40,244 nt of DNA. Origin: Paenibacillus puerhi. Lineage in GTDB: Bacteria > Bacillota > Bacilli > Paenibacillales > NBRC-103111. The DNA is taken from the NCBI RefSeq assembly GCF_009846885.1, contig NZ_WUWM01000029.1:34948-75191 (forward strand). The letters are read 5' to 3'. Position numbers and translations under genes: made by a program. Under the pieces are notes generated by a model. It made no database searches. It was not told where the DNA came from and saw only the letters and a program-made list of their open reading frames with translations. Below, in pieces: positions 1 through 7,681 of the stretch; position 1 is the first letter of the stretch; each line of letters opens with the position of its first letter.

Positions 1-202
<202 letters not shown>

Positions 203-240
203 TCACCAACCTTCAAGGAAGTTATGTATTAGTAAATGCA

Positions 241-270
241 TAAAGTATCATTCGGGACACGCACTAGTAT
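241..270 (-). promoter_or_regulatory. Candidate SigK-type promoter of the collagen-like gene
   Basis: On the minus strand an AC-containing -35 (ATAC, 270-267) is followed after 17 bp by GATACTTTA (249-241). This is one mismatch from the sporulation sigma-K -10 consensus CATANNNTA. The -10 shares eight of nine bases with the element upstream of the neighbouring DUF2642 gene. It was found by eye and is weak on its own. Confidence 0.28.
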
Positions 271-361
271 CTAGTAATTTGTGGAGTTTTACGCCTGAAA
301 TTTTCTCGCCTTTCCCTACTTCTACCCGAGCAACAACCCTCGTTATTTCGCCAGAATGAAG

Positions 362-398
362 TAGAAAACGAAGCCAGCATCCCGCCTGGCTTCGTTTA
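362..398 (-). terminator. Intrinsic terminator after the DUF2642 gene
   Basis: An 11-bp perfect stem (AACGAAGCCAG at 367-377 with CTGGCTTCGTT at 386-396) is followed on the minus strand by a short TTTTCT run. It lies between the DUF2642 gene and the collagen-like gene, so the two are probably separate transcripts. Confidence 0.7.
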
Positions 399-480
399 GG
401 TTGTTCCATATTTGATTAGAAATTGAATTTGAGATTCGGTGAAATGGCCGTTTGTTGCAGATTAGGTTCTCGGTCATTGC

Positions 481-804
481 TTATTTCTTTTCTGCTATTT
501 CAAAATAAACGATTTCACCCAATCGAATGTGATGCTTTTTCCCATGAACTACAAGAGCTACGTGATCAATGAAAACACCGTCAAGTGTTCCTACCAATTT
601 GCCGACCGTTGTCGTGATGACAATCATTACCCCTATGTGCTCCATCAAACGCTCTGTAAATTTAGGTTCCACAGCCGTCGTGTACATAACATTTTTCGGC
701 AAAACCAGATTTTCCTTGTGCTGTACGTCTTCATTCCGATAATATTGTGGAGCTGGGAATGAGGCATAGGCTTGCGGATAACCATAATACACCAATCTAT
801 TCAT
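481..804 (-). CDS. DUF2642 (YuzF-like) spore-associated protein
   Basis: This small protein has about 107 residues. The N-terminus is Tyr- and Pro-rich (MNRLVYYGYPQAYASFPAPQ), as in many spore coat proteins. The second half, from about residue 55, matches the DUF2642 pattern: a beta-rich stretch VMIVITTTVGKLVGTLDGV, then DHVALVVHGKKHHIRLGEIVYFE. YuzF-type proteins are small and of unknown biochemical function, often found with spore genes. An in-frame ATG nine bases further upstream (813) sits directly against the AAGGGAG ribosome site, so the ATG at 804, about 10 nt away, is the better start. A sigma-K-like promoter lies upstream and a terminator follows. Confidence 0.7.
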   Translation of the reverse strand: MNRLVYYGYPQAYASFPAPQYYRNEDVQHKENLVLPKNVMYTTAVEPKFTERLMEHIGVMIVITTTVGKLVGTLDGVFIDHVALVVHGKKHHIRLGEIVYFEIAEKK

Positions 805-844
805 GTGCTGCATACTCCCTTGTCATAAATTGAAAGCATATCTA

Positions 845-873
845 TAAAGTATGACAAATACCTATGTAGCGTT
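845..873 (-). promoter_or_regulatory. Candidate SigK promoter for the DUF2642 gene
   Basis: On the minus strand AACG (873-870) is followed after 16 bp by CATACTTTA (853-845). The latter fits the sigma-K -10 consensus CATANNNTA exactly, and the spacing suits sigma-K. The element lies about 40 bp upstream of the start codon. Expression late in sporulation in the mother cell is inferred. Confidence 0.4.
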
Positions 874-1182
874 CCTATATGTGAAGAATCACCCCTGTTG
901 GATCCATTAGATCGGCATAGTGACTTTGCGCAGATTTCCAGAGATACACTGAATATTAACTATTAACCGTACAATTAAAGTAGTATCATAATATCAAAAT
1001 CCGATATCGGAATTAATAGAAAATAGGGGGACTTATGAAGGTAAATTCGAAAATATAACAGCCTTACCGAAAAGGGCGATATGGTTCTGAAAGAAGCGAA
1101 AAATAAAGCATACGAGTTATTCAAGGAAATCAAAGATTAGTGTTGAATTCCTAGTTCATACCTAAAAGGTGGAGGGATCACT
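874..1182. other. Intergenic region with a palindrome and a possible gene remnant
   Basis: No complete gene is visible. TCCGATATCGGA at 1000-1011 is a perfect 12-bp palindrome that could be an operator for the rhodanese/ChrA genes. A short open frame reads NSLTEKGDMVLKEAKNKAYE and stops at about 1140. It has no good start and looks like the tail of a lost gene. The rhodanese ribosome site (GGTGGAGGG) is at the right end. Confidence 0.4.
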
Positions 1183-1512
1183 ATGGAAAAATTTATTAAC
1201 CCCCGTTCTCTGCTGGAAAAGCTTAACTCTAAGGTACCCCCAAAAGTGATTGATGTACGTTCTCCAGAGGAATATGAGCAAGGCCATGTTCCGGATGCAC
1301 TTAATATTCCCATTGATCAATTGACGGAGAGGATACTGGAAATTCCGATGGATCAACCGATTATAACTTATTGCAACATGCATCATCCCGGGCAATCCAG
1401 AGGTGAAAAAGCGCAACATCTACTCTCGGAGAAAGGTTTCAACGTACAAGCTATTGAGGGTGGATTTAACGAGTGGAGCCGGTTAAAGCTGCCGACGAAA
1501 TCAGAAAAGTGA
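1183..1512 (+). CDS. Single-domain rhodanese-like sulfurtransferase
   Basis: The 109-residue protein is one rhodanese module. It has the N-terminal signature VIDVRSPEEYEQGHVPDALNIP (about residues 22-43), then the active-site loop TYCNMHHPGQSRGE (about 61-74), and ends GGFNEW. The cysteine in YCN is the expected persulfide-carrying residue. The loop is longer than the classic CXXXXR loop; I remember the CNMHHPG form from other Bacillota, but this is unchecked. The ribosome site GGAGGG lies 8 nt before the ATG. The stop overlaps the first possible start of the ChrA-like gene (TGATG), so the two form an operon. It probably transfers sulfur in the cytosol; the substrate is unknown. Confidence 0.85.
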   Translation: MEKFINPRSLLEKLNSKVPPKVIDVRSPEEYEQGHVPDALNIPIDQLTERILEIPMDQPIITYCNMHHPGQSRGEKAQHLLSEKGFNVQAIEGGFNEWSRLKLPTKSEK

Positions 1513-1526
1513 TGAGGTTGAAAAAG

Positions 1527-2756
1527 ATGACGCAACGACCGGATACGAAATCGTCGAGTACAGCAGCGCAAGCAAAAGAACATTCCAAAAGCTCGCTTCT
1601 TGAAATCCTCGGAGCCTCGACGAAACTTGGGTTGACAGCATTTGGCGGCCCTATCGCTCATTTAGGCTATTTTCGCGACGAATATGTCAACCGTAGAAAA
1701 TGGCTCGATGAAAAAAGCTATGCCGATTTGGTCGCACTGTGCCAGTTTCTTCCGGGACCCGCCAGCAGCCAAGTCGGGATTTCCATCGGCATGATGCGCG
1801 GCGGGATGCTTGGCGGGATCGCTTCCTGGATCGGTTTTACTTTGCCCTCCGCTTTGGCGTTGATGATTTTTGCTTATGCATTAAAAAATTACGATGTAAG
1901 CAATGCCGGTTGGCTTCATGGGCTAATGATCGCTGCCGTTGTCGTAGTGACACAAGCGGTTTGGGGGATGGCTCGAAGCCTCGCTCCAGATCGTACTCGG
2001 GGGACGATTGCCATCTTGGCCGCGATCATCACCTTATTATGGCCTTCCGCTTACGGTCAATTGATAGTCATTGCCGCCGCGGGGCTGTTCGGCCGTTTTT
2101 TTCTGGCAAAATCCGAGATACCGGAAACTCCTCATCTGGGCATATCCATCAGCCGCCGCCCAGCCGTTGTCGCCTGGATTTTGTTTTGTGGATTGTTGAT
2201 CGGATTACCGCTATTACATGCAGTGTTTCCTTCCCATTGGCTGGCTGTGTTCGACAGCTTTTTCCGCGTCGGTTCACTTGTCTTTGGTGGGGGCCATGTT
2301 GTACTTCCGATGATTCAGGCCGAAGTGGTTCCTTCAGGTTGGCTAACGGATTCTCAATTTCTTGCCGGTTACGGGGCGGCTCAAGCCGTACCGGGGCCTT
2401 TGTTTACCTTCTCCGCTTACTTGGGAACCGTAATGAACGGCTGGACTGGAGGAATGGTTGCTCTAATCGCGATGTTTCTTCCGTCCTTTCTGTTGGTTAC
2501 AGGTGCATTACCGTTTTGGGATGCGATTCGCCGTCGCCCAAATTTTCAATCGGTCTTGAAAGGAATTAACGCCGCTGTTGTTGGCATTTTGCTCGCTGCC
2601 CTGTTTAATCCTGTTTGGCTGAAGGCGATTCATACGCCTTATGACTTTTGCCTAGCTATTGCTGCGTTCGGATTGCTTATGTTGTGGAAGCTTCCCCCTT
2701 GGGTAATCGTCTTATTCTCGGCAGCGGGCGGCGCCTTGATCTCTATGTTTTCCTAA
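1527..2756 (+). CDS. chrA: Chromate transporter family (ChrA-type) membrane protein
   Basis: This is a two-module CHR-family permease. The first half has LTAFGGPIAHLGYFRDEYV followed by QFLPGPASSQVGISIGMMRG. The second half repeats the pattern as SLVFGGGHVVLPMIQAEVV and YGAAQAVPGPLFTFSAYLG. The paired FGGP/FGGGH and LPGP/VPGP motifs are the hallmark of full-length ChrA, and the length of about 409 residues fits. Around ten hydrophobic segments are visible. The ATG at 1527 has GAGG 9 nt upstream; the ATG at 1512, overlapping the rhodanese stop, is the alternative and has a poorer site. Known members export chromate with proton or sulfate coupling, but pairing with a rhodanese hints at a sulfur-oxyanion substrate. 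That last point is inference. Confidence 0.85.
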   Translation: MTQRPDTKSSSTAAQAKEHSKSSLLEILGASTKLGLTAFGGPIAHLGYFRDEYVNRRKWLDEKSYADLVALCQFLPGPASSQVGISIGMMRGGMLGGIASWIGFTLPSALALMIFAYALKNYDVSNAGWLHGLMIAAVVVVTQAVWGMARSLAPDRTRGTIAILAAIITLLWPSAYGQLIVIAAAGLFGRFFLAKSEIPETPHLGISISRRPAVVAWILFCGLLIGLPLLHAVFPSHWLAVFDSFFRVGSLVFGGGHVVLPMIQAEVVPSGWLTDSQFLAGYGAAQAVPGPLFTFSAYLGTVMNGWTGGMVALIAMFLPSFLLVTGALPFWDAIRRRPNFQSVLKGINAAVVGILLAALFNPVWLKAIHTPYDFCLAIAAFGLLMLWKLPPWVIVLFSAAGGALISMFS

Positions 2757-2995
2757 GAATTTATATGGATAAACAAAATAATATGTAAATAGTTTCCATT
2801 TACGTTTAAACGGTGCAGCAGAGTTGCAAAAATATAGTCAGATCACAGGATCGATTGCCAAATGACCGTTACGGAACATCGTATTTCTCTATGCAATTAT
2901 CCGCCCACTGGATAATTGCATTTTTATTTTGTAGCCAAAGCGAGATAATAAAAGCCTACAAGTAATCTTAAGGTAATAAAGTTCTCCCCGGGAGT
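2757..2995. other. Intergenic region after chrA
   Basis: It holds no reading frame of note. Its only clear element is the strong plus-strand terminator at 2892-2930. Confidence 0.6.
2892..2930 (+). terminator. Strong intrinsic terminator downstream of chrA
   Basis: An 11-bp perfect stem (TGCAATTATCC at 2892-2902 with GGATAATTGCA at 2910-2920) has a 7-nt loop and is followed by TTTTTATTTT. It is oriented to end the rhodanese-chrA transcript, although it sits about 135 bp after the stop. Confidence 0.85.
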
Positions 2996-3462
2996 TCAAT
3001 CGTAAATTTTTCTGAGTTGAGACAGATAGTCCTCTTTATTAAAAGTCATTGAAGGAATTTTATCTAGCCATTCGACTTTAGAACCAATTCGATCGTAACC
3101 CAAAAGCAAATCATCTCTTGTACTCTTATCAATACCGATTTGCTTCCATATGAGATACCCATCGGCTATTACAACATTTGCAACAATTACAGTACACCAC
3201 AAATCACAATCGTCTGGGCACATTAACACCGGCAAAACTATTTGTCTACTATCTGAATTGAACTTCTTTTAAGAAATTCTTTCTCTTTCGGGTCGTCGAT
3301 CCAATTAATTATTGTTGGAATCATACCCAGAAGGTTATCTGAAGGATAATAACAATGAGGCAATGAATCTAGAGGGGTCCCGTCAATGACAATCGTAAGG
3401 TGTTCTACATCACAGAATACGCTCTTCAGCGGAACGACTTCAATTTTATTCATCAATACCAT
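2996..3462 (-). pseudogene. Hypothetical protein gene interrupted by a frameshift
   Basis: Two abutting minus-strand frames read as one protein. The first (3462 to 3238) has an ATG with a good GAGGGGA ribosome site. It runs from MNKIEVVPLKSVFCDVEHLT to SSIQIVDK, then stops. The second frame (to 2996) continues with IVLPVLMCPDDCDLWCTVIV and ends KIYD without a ribosome site. The joined protein of about 155 residues (YYPSDNLLG...MCPDD...SKVEWLDKIPS) resembles a family of small uncharacterised Bacillota proteins I only half recognise, so I assign no function. The break lies at about 3236-3248. It could be a true pseudogene, a sequencing error or, less likely, programmed frameshifting. Confidence 0.6.
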
Positions 3463-3679
3463 TGTTTGAACACTTCCCCTCTGGCACCTGGTTTATTAAA
3501 TCATTCTGGATAAAGGAACAGATGCCAAACGCGGCGATCTGCTCCTAGTTATTCAAATATCGTATCCGTTAACATTCCTGTAGGTGCTAAGAGAATCAAT
3601 TTGCATAAAAATAGTCGCCTCGCTAGGATGAGTATGTACTGGGTTGCAGCCCTCAGAACTCACCTTAGGAGGCGTTATC
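3463..3679. other. Left non-coding end of the IS110 element
   Basis: The first 20 bp hold the ribosome site of the minus-strand gene to the left. The remainder probably includes the left end of the IS. IS110-family elements usually lack obvious terminal inverted repeats, and I could not fix the boundary. In the IS110 subgroup, the region upstream of the recombinase encodes the bridge RNA that guides target choice. Confidence 0.4.
3616..3673 (+). promoter_or_regulatory. Long hairpin covering the transposase ribosome site
   Basis: The outer stem pairs GCCTCGCTAGG (3617-3627) with CCTTAGGAGGC (3663-3673). A middle stem pairs GATGAGT with AACTCAC, and the inner part is CTGGGTTGCAGCCCTCAG. The strand TAGGAGGC contains the Shine-Dalgarno sequence of the transposase, 7 nt before its ATG. 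Folding would therefore block translation, a known device that protects IS elements from read-through transcription. The same RNA could belong to a bridge RNA. Confidence 0.6.
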
Positions 3680-4957
3680 ATGAAGTCTAGACTAATTAAT
3701 GCACAAAATCAACGTGTAGAGCGAATCTCCACTTCCACTCTTGTCATTGGCATCGACATTGCCAAGGAGAAGCACGCTGCGCAAGCTATTAACTTTCGAG
3801 GTATTGTCTTAACCAACCGCCCTATCATGTTTTCGAATGACATCGGCGGGTTTGAACACTTTGAACGTAGCGTTCAGAAATTACAGAAAATGCACGGTAT
3901 GAACGACGTTGTTGTCGGAATGGAGAGTACCGGTCACTATTGGTTCAATATTGCCAACTGGTTGATGAAACGTGGTATTGATGTTGTTCTTGTCAATCCA
4001 ATGACAACCAAACGCAATAAGGAAAACAGAGATAACTCTCCTTCAAAAAATGACCCAAAGGATGCACTTGTCATTGCCGATGCCGTGAGCCGAGGGTTCT
4101 ACACATTGTTCTCTCCAAAGGAAGATGCGTTTCGCCGTATTCGGGTCATTGTGACAAACCGAGAGCACTGGGTTGTTGAATCTGGACGGATTGAAAACCG
4201 AATCCACCGTTGGCTCGACATCCGTTTTCCAGAATACCGAAAAGCATTTGACGACATTTTTAGCATTCGTTCTTTAGCCACTTTGCGTCGTTTTCCAGCC
4301 CCTTCAGACTTGTTGCAACTAGCTCCAGAGCAAATGGTGGAAATCTGGGGAGAGTACATGGCTAGACCTGGTGGCCTGCGAGGCAAGAATAAGGCAATTG
4401 AGCTTCAAGAACTCGCTAGACATAGCGTCGGGGACTCTGTTGCCCTTGAGGAAGACAAATGGGAACTGAGGCACTTACTAGACGAATACGAACGAGTTCG
4501 ACAAATCATTGATGAAGCGGATGATATGATCGAAAAGTTACTGCCTGAAGTCCCTTGTTCCGACCTTGTACGTTCTGTCGGTATTTCCTTACCTGCAACG
4601 GCTGCCATATTAGCATTTGGAGGGGATTTAAGTCAGCTGTCTCATGGGAATCAGTTATTGCGAAAGGCAGGATTGAACCTGGCAGAACGAAGTTCTGGTA
4701 AATACAAAGGCAAAATTAAGCTCACGAAACGAGGCAACTCATTATTACGTAAGCATTTGTATTTCACTGTGTTTCACCTGTTATCTCACAACTATACATT
4801 CCAAGCCCTTCATGCACACAATGTTGAGGTGAAACGGATGACAAAAATGCAGTCCATGATGAAGTTGATTGGGAAACTGGCTCGAATGCTTGTAGCAATG
4901 GCGAAAGAAGGACAAAAATTCTCCGAAGATAAGGCTCAACTACCGTTAGTAGCTTAA
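3680..4957 (+). CDS. IS110-family transposase (DEDD recombinase)
   Basis: About 425 residues. The N-terminal RuvC-like DEDD domain has VIGIDIAKEKHAA (first Asp, about residue 27), VVGMESTGHYWF (Glu) and SKNDPKDALVIADAV (two Asp). The C-terminal Transposase_20 domain has RSVGISLPATAAILAFGG and RKAGLNLAERSSGKYKGKIK followed by KRGNSLLRKHLY. The Ser pair in ERSSG is where the catalytic serine of IS110-type recombinases lies. The ATG at 3680 is chosen over an upstream start because AGGAGG lies 7 nt before it. The frame is intact, so the element may still be active. These enzymes make DNA bridge-RNA-guided insertions without target duplication. The flanking non-coding ends belong to the element. 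Confidence 0.93.
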   Translation: MKSRLINAQNQRVERISTSTLVIGIDIAKEKHAAQAINFRGIVLTNRPIMFSNDIGGFEHFERSVQKLQKMHGMNDVVVGMESTGHYWFNIANWLMKRGIDVVLVNPMTTKRNKENRDNSPSKNDPKDALVIADAVSRGFYTLFSPKEDAFRRIRVIVTNREHWVVESGRIENRIHRWLDIRFPEYRKAFDDIFSIRSLATLRRFPAPSDLLQLAPEQMVEIWGEYMARPGGLRGKNKAIELQELARHSVGDSVALEEDKWELRHLLDEYERVRQIIDEADDMIEKLLPEVPCSDLVRSVGISLPATAAILAFGGDLSQLSHGNQLLRKAGLNLAERSSGKYKGKIKLTKRGNSLLRKHLYFTVFHLLSHNYTFQALHAHNVEVKRMTKMQSMMKLIGKLARMLVAMAKEGQKFSEDKAQLPLVA

Positions 4958-5446
4958 AAACCTAAAATTGCAACCAGGCACGAAGATTGGCTCATTCTCA
5001 GGATTTCACAAAGAAAGCACGGGGTACCGAGACCATTACGCTTTAGGGCATAGACCCGTTCCGTTAACGCTGATCGGACTCCACACCTTGGATAGATAGG
5101 ACGAAGGAATGTGAGGGCATAGACCCGTCGAGATTTGGGAGAGTGAATCCCAAGGACCTTGTGGAGAGAGACGTGCAGCAAACGATTTTCATGGAAGATG
5201 TTGTAATTAAGTCAACACCTTCTATTTCCGCATGCGCTCTAACGGGTCTTTCTAACAGCACGAGCTCTCATTTCAACTCCTACTTAAACAAGGTACTTTA
5301 AATCCTGCGAATGAGCGAGCATTCGTGAGATAAACCTTATTCTCAGAGGGAGCGGAATGACCTAATTGCAATTTATGATACGATTCTCCGCGATGTCTTT
5401 AATGGCAAGTTTAACATCGACCTGTTGTTTGCTAGCTATATTTTTT
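4958..5446. other. Long right non-coding end of the IS110 element
   Basis: No real gene is visible here. AGGGCATAGACCCGT occurs twice as an exact 15-bp direct repeat (5045-5059 and 5114-5128), and its core returns inverted as ACGGGTCT at 5242-5249. A downstream non-coding end of this size is the layout of the IS1111 subgroup, whose guide RNA comes from the right end. The right boundary of the element was not found. Short open frames here show no sign of being genes. Confidence 0.45.
5045..5128. repeat. 15-bp direct repeat pair in the IS right end
   Basis: AGGGCATAGACCCGT occurs at 5045-5059 and again at 5114-5128, 69 bp apart and identical. Both copies contain a short GGGcatagaCCC self-pairing unit. 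Such units may be stem-loops of a guide RNA or binding sites of the transposase. Confidence 0.7.
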
Positions 5447-5449
5447 GTG

Positions 5450-5487
5450 CATGAAAAAGCATCTACAGCGATGGTGGCTGTAGATGC
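5450..5487 (-). terminator. Intrinsic terminator of the QorB-like gene
   Basis: An 11-bp perfect stem GCATCTACAGC/GCTGTAGATGC (5459-5469 and 5477-5487) is followed on the minus strand by TTTTT and CATGCAC. It lies about 150 bp beyond the stop of the minus-strand reductase gene. A near-identical hairpin is found at 7275-7315. Confidence 0.75.
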
Positions 5488-5638
5488 GACATTGGCATTG
5501 CTATATGATTTCAGAGCGGCTAAGCGCAGTTGCAACAGCTGGACGGAGCCGCTAAGATGAATACCCTTTGCCGTTTAATTCAAATGGTTATGGGGCACTT
5601 TCCTGAGTTGTCCCATGCATTCGTTTCACAAGTGTAAA

Positions 5639-6493
5639 TTAATGAAATGCGTTTGACAGGATGGATTCAAGGCTTCGTGCTGGACGACCTGATAATTTTT
5701 CAATGTCCCCCGTAACGATATCGAAATCTCCAGTAGAGAAGTTTTGCTGACTACTCACAATTAAATTGATGATTTCTGCCGGAAGTCCCACTTGCTGAAG
5801 CTGTGCTTGTAGCGTCTCAACTGGTACTGTTATAAATGAAACTGGTTTACTACTAGTTTTCGTGATGAGTTCTGCACGCTGTGCACCTGTTAGGCTTTCT
5901 GGTCCAGTTCCGTTATAAATTGCACCATCGTGATCATCGCCGAGTAGCAAACCAGCTGCTGCAGCGGCGATATCATCGCGTGAAACGAATGCGACTTTGT
6001 TTTCAGTGAAACCTGGAAGAACGCCATGAGCTAACGACATTTGCGCGTCCATGATGAAAGACTCTGCATAGTAGTTCATGCGCAAAATGCTCCATTTGCT
6101 TGCTTTACGAATTAAATGCTGTTCGCCGACAAAGTAGTCATATGCGATGTTCGATTTTTCCGTGTTGCGCACGCCTGCAGATGACACAAGGACAATGTGT
6201 GGAACGCCGGCTTCTACAGCTGCATCAATAGCTGCAATAAACTGTTCTGAACGATGACCAGGTTTTACTTCGGACGACGGAATAAGCAGTAAGCGATCCA
6301 AACCTTTGTAAGCCTCGATCATCGAAGATGGTTGATTGTAATCACCGAAACGTGCTTCCACGCCATCAATTGCAATTTTCTCTGGAGAACGCGTGATTGC
6401 TACAACACTATGTTGTCCAGCCGCACGCTCCAACAATTCTTTTACCGTTGCTCCACCTAATTGTCCACTAGCACCATTTACACCAATTTTCAT
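5639..6493 (-). CDS. NAD(P)H:quinone oxidoreductase-like, NmrA/atypical SDR family
   Basis: The 284-residue protein starts MKIGVNGASGQLGGATVKEL, a Rossmann dinucleotide-binding motif GASGXXG at residues 7-13. It then has LLLIPSSE, HIVLVSSAGV and WSILRMNYYAE in the positions typical of NmrA-like atypical short-chain dehydrogenases. Closest in layout is QorB/YtfG, which reduces quinones with NADPH. The ATG has GGAGG 10 nt upstream. It is divergent from a TetR gene across about 210 bp, so it is probably the target of that repressor and induced by electrophiles or quinones. The specific substrate is inferred. Confidence 0.8.
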   Translation of the reverse strand: MKIGVNGASGQLGGATVKELLERAAGQHSVVAITRSPEKIAIDGVEARFGDYNQPSSMIEAYKGLDRLLLIPSSEVKPGHRSEQFIAAIDAAVEAGVPHIVLVSSAGVRNTEKSNIAYDYFVGEQHLIRKASKWSILRMNYYAESFIMDAQMSLAHGVLPGFTENKVAFVSRDDIAAAAAGLLLGDDHDGAIYNGTGPESLTGAQRAELITKTSSKPVSFITVPVETLQAQLQQVGLPAEIINLIVSSQQNFSTGDFDIVTGDIEKLSGRPARSLESILSNAFH

Positions 6494-6590
6494 GATTCAA
6501 TTACCTCCAATTTATAATTTATCTTTTTTAAATCATTTACATACATCAAGCGATAGAATGTCGATTCAACACCTTTCGCTTAGTCAACGA

Positions 6591-6613
6591 TTGTTGTATA
6601 GTCAATATAACAA
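6591..6613. promoter_or_regulatory. Candidate TetR operator between the reductase and its regulator
   Basis: TTGTTGTATA and AATATAACAA form an imperfect inverted repeat around a GTC centre in the divergent intergenic region. The size (about 23 bp) and position suit a TetR-type operator controlling both genes. Confidence 0.4.
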
Positions 6614-6701
6614 GTTGGATATCTATAAGCAATCGACAATATTACAGATTTATCGCTTAACCAACATAGTGATAAAAATGTCTAAGAAAGGTGAGAGTTT
6701 T

Positions 6702-7253
6702 ATGGAAAAACAAATCGATCCCCGTACTCTTCGCACCCGAAAGCTCATTATGGATGCATTTTTAGAGTTATCGACGAAAAAGGATTTTAAAGACTTCACA
6801 ATTGGGGATATTACATCTGCTGCAACGGTTAATCGCGCAACATTTTATAACCATTTCATTGACAAATATGACTTGCTTGAAAAAGTGTTACGTGAAAGCG
6901 TGATGAGAGATGTCCTTCAAGAAGTAAGTACGCATGAGGTCATTAACGAAGAGACGATTAGGGCTATTTTTAACTCGATTATTAAGTTCCAAACAATGAT
7001 TAGTAACCAATGTCATCGAAGTTATGAAGCATTTACACCCCAAATAGAAATGATCTTTAAAAATGAACTCCAAGCCTTTTTTTCAGAGTGGACACGAAAA
7101 CAATGGTCTAACCCAAACCGAATAGAAGTAGAGACTTTTGCGGTGATGTTAAGCTGGTCACTTTATGGGGCTGCAATGCATTGGATGCAAGATCACACGA
7201 CAAAGCCAGAAGATTACGTAAAGCAAATATTGCATTTCATAAAACTAGAATAA
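6702..7253 (+). CDS. TetR/AcrR-family transcriptional regulator
   Basis: 183 residues. The N-terminal HTH is clear: RKLIMDAFLELSTKKDFKDF, then IGDITSAATVNRATFYNHF and DKYDLLEKV (about residues 12-65). The C-terminal part has the aromatic, helical ligand domain of the TetR_C_7/DhaS-like type (WSLYGAAMHWMQD). The ATG at 6702 follows AAAGGTGA by 7 nt; an in-frame ATG at 6678 has no ribosome site. It is divergent from the QorB-like reductase and probably represses it and itself. Confidence 0.88.
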   Translation: MEKQIDPRTLRTRKLIMDAFLELSTKKDFKDFTIGDITSAATVNRATFYNHFIDKYDLLEKVLRESVMRDVLQEVSTHEVINEETIRAIFNSIIKFQTMISNQCHRSYEAFTPQIEMIFKNELQAFFSEWTRKQWSNPNRIEVETFAVMLSWSLYGAAMHWMQDHTTKPEDYVKQILHFIKLE

Positions 7254-7274
7254 CTCGGATGAAGAAAATTTATT

Positions 7275-7315
7275 TGCATGAAAAAAGCATCTACAGCGGC
7301 GGTGGCTGTAGATGC
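7275..7315 (-). terminator. Second copy of the GCATCTACAGC terminator hairpin
   Basis: The stem (7287-7297 with 7305-7315) is identical to that at 5459-5487. The loop differs by two bases (GGCGGTG against GATGGTG), and it is again followed on the minus strand by TTTTTT and CATGCA. It could end the TetR transcript from the other side only if bidirectional, because the plus-strand side has no T-run. Confidence 0.6.
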
Positions 7316-7489
7316 AATTAAGTTAATGATAATATTTTCTGGTTACAACACAACCAGCCTGGAAATTGAGCATTGCCGCTTCGACATTCAGCTCAATTCT
7401 CCACTTTACCACTATTTGTGATACGGTTCACCGTATCTATTGATAGGGTAAACTCAGATGACTCACCATTACTATGATAACTATTCTTG

Positions 7490-7545
7490 AAAAAAGAAAA
7501 ATAAAGCAGACATGCACTAACCATCGTGTTGGCATGTCTGCTTGT
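7490..7545 (-). terminator. Hairpin with minus-strand T-rich tail
   Basis: AGCAGACATGC (7505-7515) pairs perfectly with GCATGTCTGCT (7532-7542) around a 16-nt loop. The T-rich tail lies on the minus strand (TTTATTTTTCTTTTTT). No minus-strand gene ends nearby, so it may shield the TetR region or be a remnant. Confidence 0.55.
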
Positions 7546-7681
7546 TATGTCTAAAGCGTCATTGACATGGTATACTAGAACGAATCCACGTCAAGTAAGG
7601 TTAAAGGTTACAGTTACGTTGCAGTTCTTCAATTGGATGCCGAAACCAGCCAATTGCAAGAAGCTATGATGAGGTATTAAC

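Larger units (their letters stand above)
7254..7681. other. Intergenic region with two terminator hairpins and the rlmH leader
   Basis: It holds two hairpins (7275-7315 and 7490-7545) between the TetR gene and rlmH. An extended -10-like TGGTATACT lies near 7570. A further hairpin pairing CAATTGG with CCAATTG lies at 7621-7664, just before the rlmH ribosome site. No gene is visible. Confidence 0.5.

Noticed and set aside
529..762. Plus-strand frame opposite the DUF2642 gene
   Set aside because: No ribosome site and no protein-like pattern; it mirrors a well-supported gene.
5366..5560. 64-codon plus-strand frame spanning the hairpin at 5459
   Set aside because: It runs through a terminator of the opposite strand and has no ribosome site.
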